Of a stretch of 64,000 bases of DNA, positions 32,847 through 43,336 are shown piece after piece (the first letter of the stretch is position 1; every line of letters starts with the position of its first letter). The position numbers were made by a program, and so were the translations under genes. The stretch is from Blumeriella jaapii (lineage: Eukaryota; Ascomycota; Leotiomycetes; Helotiales; Drepanopezizaceae): assembly GCA_009599575.1 (NCBI GenBank), contig VWND01000001.1, positions 1,364,001 to 1,428,000 on the forward strand, written 5' to 3'. The notes below the pieces were generated by a model. The model was not told where the DNA came from and did no database searches. It was given only the letters and a program-made list of their open reading frames with translations.

Positions 32847-32945
32847 GAAGGGTCAGACAAGGCTGAAACTTAGTTTGACAGTATCTAACATGCATATCTT
32901 CAGAATGAGGAATTCCTATTTTGTCGAGTGATCATCACCCCCTTC
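32847..32945 (-). ncRNA. Box C/D snoRNA with two 18S rRNA guides (snR41-type)
   Basis: Box C GTGATGA (32938-32932), D' CTGA (32903-32900) and D CTGA (32856-32853). The ends pair (GGGGA with CCCTT, one G-U). Upstream of D, 15 nt are complementary to 18S CAAGGCTGAAACTTA; the fifth-base rule selects the first G of AAGG, the site methylated by yeast snR41 (Gm1126) and animal U32. Upstream of D', 12 nt are complementary to 18S GAGGAATTCCTA near the 3' domain. The methyl group would be added by the fibrillarin/Nop56/Nop58/Snu13 RNP in the nucleolus. rRNA sequences are from memory of S. cerevisiae. Confidence 0.85.
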
Positions 32946-33107
32946 GAGGAGACTGAAAAGTAAATGAGAAGAGGGAACATGTGTCACGAACCTTTGAAAT
33001 GAAGAGACTAGTGTCGAGAATGTGTGCCCAGTGCAGTGCAATATCTGTAGAATGATTAGTCCATGTTCATAGCAAATGTGCAGTTGGTGAAGGCTGCTGT
33101 GCTGCGT

Positions 33108-33192
33108 ATCCTGTTCAGAATGGTATTTGGATATCCCCGTGGTGTAATGTAAGAGTTGGATTGTTCAAAATGTATAACTCTCATCATCGGAT
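33108..33192 (-). ncRNA. Box C/D snoRNA, orphan guide
   Basis: Box C ATGATGA (33187-33181) and box D CTGA (33118-33115), 62 nt apart, with ATCC/GGAT able to form a terminal stem around a small internal loop. I did not find a matching rRNA segment for its guide. Confidence 0.55.
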
Positions 33193-33608
33193 GGATTGGC
33201 AGCGGACCCAAGAAGGAGGCGACGCAGGGCAAGAGGAATGAAGCTCACCATTGTGTAAGTGGACAGATGCTTTTGATTTAGGAAGGCAAGCATAGGAACA
33301 TCTCGATTGACATTAGAGCGTTCAGAAGCGCGTTGATGGGAATTTCACTGGTGGTAGTGATGGCGAGGAAAAAAAAGCTGTCGAGCAACAGCAAAAGATT
33401 TTCTACGTGGAAAAATTATTAGCGTGGAAGCTTGGGCCAGGCCCTAAGCTACATACGATTACGGGGCGACACAGCCACATGAGCGAGCACCTTCCTAGAT
33501 TCGCCACAGTCTGAAGTTATAAACGCCACAGCCTCCCTCTCTCACCTTTCTCACAGTCCAACTGCTTCTGCAGGACACGAAACTGTCCTGCAAGACATCA
33601 ACACCATC
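33193..33608. other. Intergenic: promoter of the next gene and upstream part of the snoRNA transcript
   Basis: No open frame of note. GTATGT and GTGAGC donor-like sites occur on the minus strand near 33455 and 33247, consistent with a spliced non-coding host, but unproven. Confidence 0.35.
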
Positions 33609-34965
33609 ATGGCGCCGGCAGGAGGCATATTTGCTCCTATTGCCGTGAAGGCATTCAAGTAAGTTTACCCTTGTTCAGGAAACTACGTATAGACCCTACG
33701 TGCTCATGTTTCCCCGCTCTTGCTGACGACTCTGTAGACATGCCTTCAAAAAGACCTCAAATCTGATAAAGTCTCGCCTGGCGGCGATCTCGCGCCCAGG
33801 CGATCTTCAACCTGTTCTCGTCCGAGCCTCTCCCCGCCATCCTCTGCATCCAACAGCAGCGCTTCGTCAGAACAAGGGGAGATGGTACACGACTCATAGC
33901 AATATCAATGCAGTTGTCCGTCGATTTATGAGTACTGGCCCGACATCCAGCTCCAAGATCAACCGAGCGACCTTTCCCAAATCCGCTACGGCAACGGCTG
34001 TCTCAAGACTAACAACTCGAGCTCCATTCTCCTCTACTTTGCGTCCGAATCTAACGGGAGGAGCGCTGCCTCGTACTTCTGGTGGGTACAGCTTAGGCGG
34101 TAGTCGAGCCGGCGGAGCACGCTATTTCTCGCATACTCCGGCAGCACCAGCTCAAGTCGTGAACAATGTATCAGCTGCTGTCCGAGCTTTCTGGCTCTCT
34201 GGCCACAAAGCCCAGTTTGACGGTGTGACTCCAAATGGTGAGAAGAAATATCGAAGTATCAGCAATCTCCAGGAGGAGACTACCCGAAAATTGCAATCTG
34301 TTCCCAGAGCCACACCTGGATCTTTCGTCGACTTCCACATCAACCCGACCGTGACTGCACTCTCACCCCTGCGTGCCGCTCCCAGCTCTACTTTGGCCTA
34401 CGCCGATACAAACCTCAACACCGAGGGCTTCTTAGACGTTCTCTCAGTTGACTTTGCCCGGGCTTTGCAAGACCTCGCCGCTACCATGAACGACTTCAAA
34501 CGCCTATCCAGCCTGGGTGATCTCCCGATCACGCTAGAACAAAAATCCACCCTCCGAGTTCGCTTCCCAGGATGCGATGCCGAGACCGTAGAGCGATTGT
34601 GCGACGACTTAGGCGTCCGGCGAGGAATCATCCACCAAGATGAGGATTTCGACGCCAACGCCGGTGTCCAGATGGCTCTGCTGTTCCCGTATGCACCGAC
34701 TTCCAAATATGCTCTGTCGTCGCCAGGCGGATCCATGCGATCCCAGACTGGCCACGAGCTTGAAAATGAATACGAGTTCGAGGATTTGCGGGAAGAAAAC
34801 ATTGGCAACCCGTGGCTCGAAGGCTACGACAGCCTTGAGGGGTCTAGTGACGGCGAATCTGTCTATTTCAGCAAACCGGATTCGCCACAGGGCTCGTCTG
34901 AATACGAGGGCTTGGAGGGAATCTACCGATTTTTGGAACAGTGCGATAGAAATCGACGAATTTGA
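33609..34965 (+). CDS. Conserved ascomycete protein with mitochondrial-type presequence, 425 aa; function unknown
   Basis: Exons 33609-33658 and 33738-34965. The first ~130 residues are rich in Arg, Ser, Thr and Ala with few acids, and an RYFSHT motif at the end resembles a mitochondrial presequence cleavage zone. The body has APAQVVNNVSAAVRAFWLSG, TPGSFVDFHINPTVTALSPL, FLDVLSVDFARALQDLA, LPITLEQ and LRVRFPGCDAETVERLCDDL, which I recall as strongly conserved in Pezizomycotina. Such proteins are often labelled 'casein kinase II beta 2 subunit', but there is no CK2-beta zinc ribbon here, so that label looks wrong. The C-terminal tail is acidic. Confidence 0.85.
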
Positions 34966-35524
34966 TCCCCGGATTACTCACTCATGATCTTGTTCTTTTG
35001 TCACTTGCTCAATTTTTCATGGAAGCAAATCGGCCTATCTCGGGATGAGGCGACATTCGGAAGGGATGCGATTGATACCAGTTGGTTGTTTAGTCAATGA
35101 TAACAAGTCGAAAACAACAATTTCCATCATCTTCTATATCTACTGTGTTTGCCTTCTGCGTACAATGACTCACATGTACCTTTCCCGTGAACTACTTCCC
35201 AGGCAAGTATTAGGCGCAAGCTGAGCCAAAAAGATGCCGAGATGATGTGCTAAATATCAGCTTATGTGATTATCCCGTTTCAGATACTTCTAGATTTTCG
35301 CTTAACTTAAGTTAAAGCCACTTAAAGCCACTCCAGTAAGTGGATCAATCTCGCGCTGCTTATGATCATCAAGCCAGGTTCCCGACTTCCCCAACTGCGT
35401 GGGAATGTAGATGATTGATGCAAAGAAAATCAATTGCCCGCTTCATCCCTTATCAAGATTTTCAATCGTAATATTCGTGGTATAACTTCTATGTTAGCTA
35501 TCCTAGCCTCGTGCTGCCAAACCT
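34966..35524. other. Intergenic between convergent genes
   Basis: 559 bp, AT-rich. An ACTTAAGTTAAAGCCACTTAAAGCC segment (35305-35329) carries a small tandem repeat (AAAGCCACTT). No gene. Confidence 0.45.
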
Positions 35525-36737
35525 CTACTCGTCATCCCCAAAGAAAACCTTAATCGGCAACCACGCATCTCCACAGACCTTGAAGCGATCCTTCAGCCCA
35601 TCCAACTCCTTGACCTCCTCCGGTGTCAGCTCCCAGCCATCAAGCTCAAAGTTGGCCTCGATACGCTCCTTGTTGACCGATTTGGGGATCACAGACCACC
35701 CCTTCTGCAGACCCCACGTGAGGAGCACCTGCTGGGGGGTCTTGCTCTTGGCCTGGGCGAGGCTGAGCAGCGTCTTGTCTTTGTAGAGCGGGGAGTCAGT
35801 GGAGCCAAGGCAGGAGTAGCCGGTGCTGTGGATGCCCTTGGAGGTGTTGTAGGCGACGAGCTTGGGGGAGGGGTTGTTGGGGTGGAGCTCGATTTGGTTG
35901 ACTGCTGGCACGATCTGTTGAAGTCGGTTCAGTTACATGTCCTGTAGTAAATGCAGGATGAGAGAAGGGGAAACGAGACAAACCTTGGTCGAAGGGTCGT
36001 TGAGCAGGATTTCCAGGTTCTTGATGCCGAAGTTGGAGACGCCTATGTTTTTGACCTTGCCGGTCCCAACCAACTTCTGCATCTCTTGCCATGTCTTGAT
36101 AAAGTCCCAGTCTGGCAAGTGCTTCTTCAAATCGGTCGGGTCGGTAGAGCACGGCCAGTGCATGACTGCAGGACGCCGGGGGTTAGTAAGATGCATTCTG
36201 ACATGAGGCAAGTAAGGGTTTGGTCACGAACGGTAGAGGTCGACATAGTCGGTCCCAAGGGACTTCAGCGAGGAGTCAATGCCCTCTTGGACTCGCTTGT
36301 GCCACGGGTTGTCGAGCTTGGTTGTCAACCAAATGTCCCCGCGGGGCACGCCGGAGTTCTTGATTCCCAGTCCAACTTCGGCTTCATTGCCATAGGCTAG
36401 CTTTTCTCTGATCAGATCTTGTTCAATCTTTCGAGGGTGATTTGACGCACAGCAGTGTCTATGTGCCTGTAACCCTTCTTGAGAGCATATTCAACCGCCT
36501 TCTCGACTTCATGGGGCTTCGATTGCCACGTCCCAAGTCCAACAGCTGGGATCTTGTCCCCAGTGTTCAGTGTATACGTCTTTCTGGTAGAGAAGTATTG
36601 TGAGCTAAATGACCATGCTGGCGATGAGGATGTGAAGACAAAGTAGCCAGTCTGTACAGACTTCTGGTCCCAAAAATGAAACGAGTCCTCTGAAGGAACA
36701 CGGGATCAACTCACTGTGTGACCTTGGTAGTAGCCAT
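35525..36737 (-). CDS. Aldo-keto reductase (NADPH-dependent)
   Basis: Exons 36737-36715, 36583-36451, 36400-36232, 36165-35984 and 35914-35525; 298 residues, the normal family length. The fold is a TIM barrel reducing aldehydes and ketones with NADPH. All four catalytic positions are visible: Asp in HIDTA, Tyr in AYGNE, Lys in LTTKLDN and His in [13 protein letters not shown] and VNQIELHP are standard AKR motifs. The nucleotide loop has [14 protein letters not shown], with the K-S-x-N-x-x-R pattern that binds the NADPH 2'-phosphate. The C-terminus is short. Substrate unknown; GCY1/YPR1-like reductases are nearest in appearance. Confidence 0.93.
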
Positions 36738-37318
36738 TTTTCTTTTTTTTTTCTTTTTTGGAATAAGGGTACGCGAGAAAGGTTTGCGAAAGGAAGAGAG
36801 AAGATATAGGAAAGATGAAGAGTGGGAAAAGCGCTTGGTACTTATGCCAAACGCTGGAAAGGTAAAAGCTGTCACTTCTTCCCAACCATTCAACCATTGG
36901 ACGTGTAGAAAAACGTAGAATGTACCTTCGTAAGGTGGGGTTGCATGTGGCACTTCAGGCTAAAGAGAAGTTAAGGTAGAAAGAAGTAAGTTATATCAGT
37001 TGAGCCACGCGCACCAATAGATGAGCATCCTTGAGAGCAGCGGCTGATGCTAGAAGCAAACGGTACTACTGCTTCGTATCTGATCCTGGCGGGATACGTA
37101 ACTATACAGTACTTCTCTAGCCCTCGAAATCTAATTCGAGCGCATGGAGGGTGGTGGTTTGTTAGGAATTCTGTATCAATCTCAGATGCGTAAACAAAAA
37201 TGCCCCGCGTTACGCTACGGTGGCCAGTCTCAAGCTCGGTTTCCGTACAATGACCGCGATGAATGACCCACGGACACGCAACGGTCTGCAAGCACTCTTG
37301 CTGTGCAAAAAAGTAACA
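36738..37318. other. Divergent intergenic region, no gene seen
   Basis: 581 bp upstream of both the aldo-keto reductase and the FAM192A-like gene. T-rich and A-rich runs lie at 36739-36760. An in-frame ATG at 37220 would extend the next gene, but the added residues look unconserved. Confidence 0.4.
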
Positions 37319-38057
37319 ATGTCTTCTGGCTTCATATCCGGCGGTACCACTGAAGCTCCACTCGAGCGCAGTGATGAGTGGCTAGCTGCCCAGAAAGACA
37401 TCGAGGCCAATGCCTTGCGCAGAGCAGAGCTGGCTCGACAACAAGGAGGCAAGAGCTTGTTCGAGACGCTCGAAGCCAACAAAGGTATCTCGAGCTTGCC
37501 AGAAGGCCCGATGTCTCGGCTCCATTGGCTGATCACGTAGGGGTGCTTGAAATGGAATAGCCGCCAAACAAGAAGCATTCGAAGAAGCAAACCGACTCAA
37601 GAACCAGTTCCGCGGCGTTGACGAAGACGAGGCAGAATGGCTTGACTCTGTACTTGAGAGTACACGAGCAGAGGAGGATCGCATCAAGAAGGAGACGGCC
37701 GAGGGCCTTGCGCTATTTCGCCAGCAGCAGGAGGAAGAGGACAAGAGAGCTCGGAGGGAAAGTGATGGCGCTGCTGCCGAAGAAGGGGTGTCGGTTGTCG
37801 AGGAGGGATCATGGGCTACCGGCAAGAAACGGAAGAGGACGAAAGAGAAGGAGGTTCTCAAAGGTGTGAAGCTGCGAAAAGCCTCCTCGACATCTGCCGG
37901 AGCAAAGGAGGAAGAGAAGTCAAAGGAGCCAGTAGTTCAGGCCAAAACCGCTACGAAGCTAGAGGAGCTTCCAGCCACGGATGAGACGAAGAAGTCGCCA
38001 AAGACAAAGTCAGCAGGGTTGGTCAGCTATGGCTCGGATGAAGACGACGACTGGTAA
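37319..38057 (+). CDS. FAM192A/Fyv6-like protein (NIP30 domain)
   Basis: Exons 37319-37484 and 37561-38057; 220 residues. The N-terminus has MSSGFISGGT and KSLFETLEANKAAKQEAFEE, then NRLKNQFRGVDEDEAEWLDS, which is the NIP30 domain. In yeast the homologue Fyv6 is a second-step spliceosome factor that affects 3' splice-site choice; in animals FAM192A/PIP30 binds the proteasome activator PA28-gamma after CK2 phosphorylation. The remainder is Lys/Glu-rich with a basic KKRKRTKEKE patch. It ends GLVSYGSDEDDDW, a strong CK2 consensus like that of PIP30. CK2 beta is encoded 10 kb away. Confidence 0.88.
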
Positions 38058-38434
38058 CTAGGAGGTGTCTTAGCTAAGTGGCGCTGGAGGCATGGTAAGG
38101 TGTTCATGGTTATTGAATCCTGGACCAACGGATTTGGTTCATTGATGGGGACTCGATCAGTTGAACTTTTAAATCGGCACTTGAAGCTTGAGTTTGTAAA
38201 GCTGGGAGGTTTCAGAGTTCCATGATGGACAAGATGTGAGTACCTCGAGTACAACAATTTCCTTGTACCTCGGGGTCGCAAGAAATCAAGCTCAGGACTT
38301 CCTTTCCAGCCTCGGCTCGCTTTTTTTTACCCGTCAACCACTCAACACCTCAACCTCGCGATGATGCGCCCACCCAAACTCGCCAACGCCAGGTAAAACA
38401 ACCACGATTCCTCGACTTCCAGCCGACAGTCATC
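38058..38434. other. Short intergenic region before the HIT gene
   Basis: 377 bp; 3' end of the FAM192A-like gene and promoter of the HIT gene. A TTTTTTTT run lies at about 38321-38328. Nothing else seen. Confidence 0.45.
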
Positions 38435-38959
38435 ATGAGTTCCCACGACCCCGACTGTCCCTTCTGCAACATCGCGACCTCCTACCCGCCCTCGCCCTCC
38501 CCATCCTCAGACCACGACCAAACCACACCCGCCTCCTTCGTCGTCCTCTCCACGCCCCTCTGCCTCGCCTTCCTCGACATCATGCCCCTCTCTCCCGGGC
38601 ACCTCCTCATAACGACGCGCTCGCACCGCGAGAAGATCTCCGACGTCATGACGACCGAAGCCGCCGAGCTCGGCGTCTGGATCTCGCGGCTCAGCAAGGT
38701 GATGGCGCAGGTGACGGGCGTCTGGGACTGGAACATCGTGCAGAACAACGGGGCCGCGGCGAGCCAGGTGGTGCCGCATGTGCATTACCATTTGGTGCCG
38801 CGGCCGAACCTGGATAGCGAGGCGCGGAATAGGAGTTTCACCATGTTTGGGAAGGGCCAGAGGAGCGAACTCGAGGATGGGGAGGCGGCGGAGTTGGTGG
38901 CGAGAGTGAAAGAAGCGCTGGAGAAGGAATTGGAAAGGGTGGAGAGGGAGAAGTTGTAA
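38435..38959 (+). CDS. HIT-family protein (histidine-triad nucleotide hydrolase or transferase)
   Basis: 174 residues, intronless. The catalytic triad motif HVHYHLVPR is at about residues 116-124, preceded by NIVQNNGAAASQVVPH. The upstream DIMPLSPGHLLITTRSH is the usual HIT nucleotide-binding strand-loop, and CPFCNI near the N-terminus could hold zinc with a later His. Members cleave nucleotide phosphoramidates or dinucleoside polyphosphates (Hint/Hnt2 type). The C-terminal ~35 residues form a charged helix (KEALEKELERVEREK). The codon bias towards C/G in the third position is strong. Confidence 0.92.
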   Translation: MSSHDPDCPFCNIATSYPPSPSPSSDHDQTTPASFVVLSTPLCLAFLDIMPLSPGHLLITTRSHREKISDVMTTEAAELGVWISRLSKVMAQVTGVWDWNIVQNNGAAASQVVPHVHYHLVPRPNLDSEARNRSFTMFGKGQRSELEDGEAAELVARVKEALEKELERVEREKL

Positions 38960-40281
38960 TGTATAAGATTTCAAGGATTTGGGGGTTGGTTTATGAGGTC
39001 TGCGAAAGAAGAGTGTATGGGCGAGATACGTTGAGTGGATGGGTTGGGTTGTAAGATCTAGAAATGCCCGGCAGGCCATGGAGCGTAGAAGGCGTTATGG
39101 TTGCAAATTGTGCTGGATAGCTTGAATACAGGAAACGGAGAGTGTAGATACAAAGAGCATCTCGGACTACGGATAGGCCTAGAGAAGGCCTTGGGTGAAA
39201 AGGGTATTGTTTGTTGGTCATAAGTTGACTGTTGCTGGGGGACGGGCATGTACCAGCATCTACAGAGTAAAAAAAGGAGAGGTGATGTGCTCTTGAGTCG
39301 CCAACTGAGGCAGGTCCGGTGTTATGACTTCGACCCAACAAGTCATTGTATACATTGATGGGAAACCGCTTGGGTACGAAACTTTCTTTTGCTACCGTGA
39401 GTGGTGCTCTTTTGCTCTAACTCCCTCTCGCTCTCTGTACCTTACAACTGCCGCTACTGCTTAGAGTGATAGAAGTGCTGGTGTTTGAGACTGCTAGTTG
39501 AGAGAGTCCTAAAACTCATCTCCAACTGGCATTTGACGTTATTTCCACTAACATCATAAACCATATTGACACCTGAAAAAAGAGCGTGGGACAGGTTGAG
39601 ATGAATCTATAACAGAATCAGAATGCCGGATTTTAGCCGCCATTACAGTTTCCACTGAGCAGCCCCAACGCCCTCTGAACACTCACTTCCGGAGTATCAG
39701 GTCACTGCTTCCTCTTTCAAAACAAACACCACAGGCGTTGGCGTCGCTTACCCCGAACTAAGCGAGACGATTGGGGATTGGGGATTCTCTTGGAGTATGT
39801 GAAAGGTCCACCCTTGACTCTACGTAATCCAGTAGATGTCGCCAAGTCCCCATTTGATGGGATGTGGATGGCAATGACTGTGATTAAGCCGATGGAACAA
39901 TCTTGGGACGCAAAAGCAGGCGGGAGGGCGATCAAGTGACGGTTTAAAGGATTGCGTAAGATTGAGTGGACTGAATAGCCAATAAGACGAAGTTAGTAGG
40001 AAGGGAAAATGAATGACAGCAGTAAATATCTTGACAGTACTCAGACTTTGTAAACGGAAGAAGGTGGGAGGAAATCAAAAGATTAGGTCTAGCCCTCTCT
40101 GTATCATGTGGGAGGTTAAGCAAGCTTCTTTTGCAGAGACGAGAGCGACCATGACTATTTTAGAGTCTACGGCAAGTATGTTGCTTATATCTGTGGATAT
40201 GTCCGTGGATAAAGATTCGGATCAGCCCTTTCGTGCGGAAGTACATCAAGTTCATATGTACAGTACTGTACTTCAGCAAAA
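38960..40281. other. Intergenic 1.3 kb, no gene recognised
   Basis: Convergent 3' region of the HIT gene and TRM11. No conserved frame. GTACAGTACTGTAC lies at 40258-40271, only 10 bp beyond the TRM11 stop codon. Confidence 0.45.
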
Positions 40282-41741
40282 TTATGCTTTGAACCCCTTG
40301 AAGTACCCTTTTCGGAACGGATTCAGATCATCAGCATGTACGCCGTCCTCCTTAGCTCTTCGCTCCTGGGCAGGGACTTTCGTTAATTCCGAGTCAGGGA
40401 TTCGGCGGTATGTGATAAGTCTTCTGGACCCTTGCACGATGTCAGATCCAACAGTGGGTGCTTGAGACGTGGGAACTCACATTTGTTGAAGGCTTGGGTA
40501 CAAACACTGGTAATTGCTAGGCTTGGATGTTCTGGCACTTTGATCTCTTGATCCTGATCGTTTGCAGTTGGCATCCAGAAAGATAGTCGGCCATTGTCAA
40601 CCAAAGTTTGTGAGGAGAACTCGAGGATGTCATCCAGCATGGTCAGGAAACTGTAGGGTTTCTTCGGCGGCACATAATCAGGAGACCTACACAACATCAG
40701 CTATACTGTGCCAAGGACGGATATCCTGAATCATACAGATGATGTGCCATGCCATCTAAATACTTAACATCTTTCCCTTTCGCGGGGTTCTTATTCCCAA
40801 GAACTTTCAATCCCTCTCGCACACCGTACGGTGGATCGCAAACAATCCCATCAAATATCCTCGCGCTTCTCAGGGGCGAGTGAGTAAGATCCGCAACAAA
40901 GCTATCACCGAATTTGTCCATGATTCCGTATTGGAAGAAATTTGAATGTAAGCTGACCTCACCTTTCCCTCTGATACTCCTACCGTCGATATCACTCCCA
41001 AAAGCAAGAGCGCCGAAGTGAGCACAGGCCACTGGGAAGCTACCCGAGCCAACAAAAGGATCATAGAAGAGCTTACCAGGGGCAGCCAAGGTGATGTTGG
41101 CCGTTATCAAAGAAAGCTCCGCGTCCATAGAGGTAGTGCAGATGTATTTCCGCTTCTTGAGATCATATTTCAGTATCGAGTCTCTGTCGGTACCACCGAG
41201 GTAACGTCCTAGGTAAACTGCTTGCGGCTGATTCACATGGTGACCAGGAGGGGCGAGTTCCCAGTCTTCAAAGATGTGGAATTCTTGTTCCGCACCTTTC
41301 ATCCTGATCGGTCCCTCTAACCCCATGAATTTGAAGCTCTCGATTAAATTTCTCTGCTCGGTAGTAGTTCTAGATCCTTGAAACGAGTCGAAAGTGAACT
41401 TGAAAGTGGACTGCTTGTAGACAGGCCACAGATGCTGCGAGACAGTCCGTACGTTTTCGTGGAGATCGTCGTAGGTAGATCCGCGTCCCCAGACTTCGTA
41501 GATGGCCTTCGCTAGAATGCTTCTCCGGACCAGTCTGATGGCCGTCTCAGCACAAGGCAACTTGACAAAGCAGTATGGTGACTACATAGCGTGAGTACGA
41601 AATAAAAATCTGTATTCGGAGACTCACGTCTGGACTGTACGACAGCACTTCTAGATCGATGTCTTCAAGCACTGCCAAGGCTTGTATTTCTGCGAGGCGG
41701 AACGTCTCATGTACCTGTGTGAACCTGATCATGTAATCCAT
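40282..41741 (-). CDS. trm11: tRNA (guanine-10-N2) methyltransferase catalytic subunit Trm11
   Basis: Exons 41741-41629, 41582-40737, 40686-40481 and 40430-40282; 437 residues. With Trm112 it makes m2G10 in tRNA. The N-terminus (MDYMIRFTQVHETFRLAEI) is the Trm11 THUMP-like domain. The Rossmann methyltransferase part has FYDPFVGSGSFPVACAHFGA (SAM loop), GSDIDGRSIRG and the catalytic FDGIVCDPPYGVREG (DPPY motif IV, base-amino methylation). The next exon continues SPDYVPPKKPYSFLTMLDDI and the last ends FRKGYFKGF. It diverges from RPP40 across 258 bp, so two tRNA-maturation genes share a promoter region. Confidence 0.94.
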
Positions 41742-41999
41742 TGTAAAGTTTGGCAGTTTAATCTCTCGTTGGATTATTAGAATCCGCGAGTTTTCAAACC
41801 GGGTGTGGATTTGTGATGATTTCGTGCTAAGAAGCCTCAAGGCTTTTGAATGTTCGGAGCTCGCTAGTGTGGACCCTGGCTCGAAAAACAGGCGTTTTCG
41901 GCTAGCACCAAACGTCGCTCTGTATTACTTTACTTCTCCCGGCTGTCATTTGTACATCAACACCAACGGCAATAGGGTAGCTTTGAGGAGCCAACCAAC
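41742..41999. promoter_or_regulatory. Shared TRM11/RPP40 divergent promoter
   Basis: 258 bp between the two start codons. It must hold both leaders and promoters, so the two genes may be co-expressed. No clear known motif. Inference from layout. Confidence 0.55.
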
Positions 42000-43322
42000 A
42001 TGTTAGACTTTCCTTCCGGAACCAAGCATGAGCCGAAATGCGAAGTTACTCACGGTGTCATCGGGCATGTCGATCCCAAACAGCCCCCGGTGAAGAGAAA
42101 ACCTTTCGCCGCGATCCTGAGTCAGAGGTTCATACAAAAGGTAAGCAATTCTTAAACAGCTCTTTCTCTCTTGGAAATGCAATTGACAATTCTTGAAGGT
42201 TGAACTCATACTCCCCGAAGAGTTGTATGAAATCATCAAGAAAGATCTCGCGGCAGATCTTGCCAAGCCGGTTTACAGCCGAGTCATCCTTCCACTCAGT
42301 GCTCTGCTGGAAGGAGAATTCTTTAACGAATACATCAAGAGAGGTATGTGCTAAGCTCACTACTGCCTGGATGAGTAATGTCTAAAATTTTACAGGCAAC
42401 GTTCTGATGTTATCAGAGGGCAGATCTGATGTCGATAATGTGTTCTACTTGAGAGAAGGTAAATTCTCCCGGCAGGGGATAGCAATTCTTCACGTCGCTA
42501 ACGACACATAGGAATATTGAATTTACACCTGGACAAGGAAAGCTACGAGCGAGCGGGTTTGGTGGGAAAGCCAGATGGTGTCAAAGGTAAACGTGGATCA
42601 AAACCTCGATGGGGTATGTCACCCGCCTCCTTTTTTTCAGGATCGCACTGATGTCAATCTAAAATAGTGGTCGAGATAGAACTGCGATCGCCATCAATGT
42701 TGCATGGCAAGAAAGGTTTCGACAGGATCGTATACGCATTCAAGAACGTCCTCAAGACACCTGTGACTTGGCTCTTCGTGGATTTAGGGGAACACAGTAG
42801 GCCATGATGGTTCTTGCCATTGGAACTATACTAACACGCAAGCTAGCACCCTCACCCAGCCCGATGCAAGCCCATTTTCCAGTTGAAAAAACAGTGTCAC
42901 TGGCCATTCAACATTTGAAAGTAAATGTACCTTCGCTCCATCCACCGACGGAGGTAGACAAGTCGTACGGGGCTGATTTTGAGGATTATGCCGTTGAGAC
43001 TCAAGAATGGCTATCCCTTGTTTTGCTCAACAGTCCGAGAATCGATCCAGGCGACCAAATTGACCCCGTTCTGTCCAGATATGTTCCTCCAGGCGATACA
43101 CTCTCGTCCTCTAAGCTGGTGAAGATCACATGGCGGGGTTTCCTGTCTCCCAGCTGGGCACACAAGATGTTCGTTGAGCTGCTGCTAGCTACACCTCGAA
43201 CAGGGTGGTTCACGTATTGCGTTGATGGATTCGGCGAGGATTCATCGGGAAATGGCAAGCACTGTATGATATTGAAATTGCCCGATACTCCGAGAGAGTA
43301 TGTCTTATGGGATATAGCGTAG
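42000..43322 (+). CDS. rpp40: RNase P/MRP subunit p40 (Rpp40 family)
   Basis: Six exons: 42000-42140, 42199-42343, 42396-42458, 42512-42613, 42668-42796 and 42847-43322; 351 residues, all phases consistent. Rpp40 is a protein of RNase P (5' maturation of tRNA) and RNase MRP (rRNA) in animals and filamentous fungi. The N-terminus MLDFPSGTKH fits the family start. Characteristic stretches are VELILPEELYEII, LLEGEFFNEYIKRGN, DKESYERAGLVGKPDGVKG, VVEIELRSPSMLHGKKGFDR, ETQEWLSLVLLNSPRI and DPVLSRYVPPGD. It ends EYVLWDIA. No other start fits. Its stop lies 14 bp from the stop of the ankyrin gene. Confidence 0.9.
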
Positions 43323-43336
43323 AATAGTAGCAAAAA

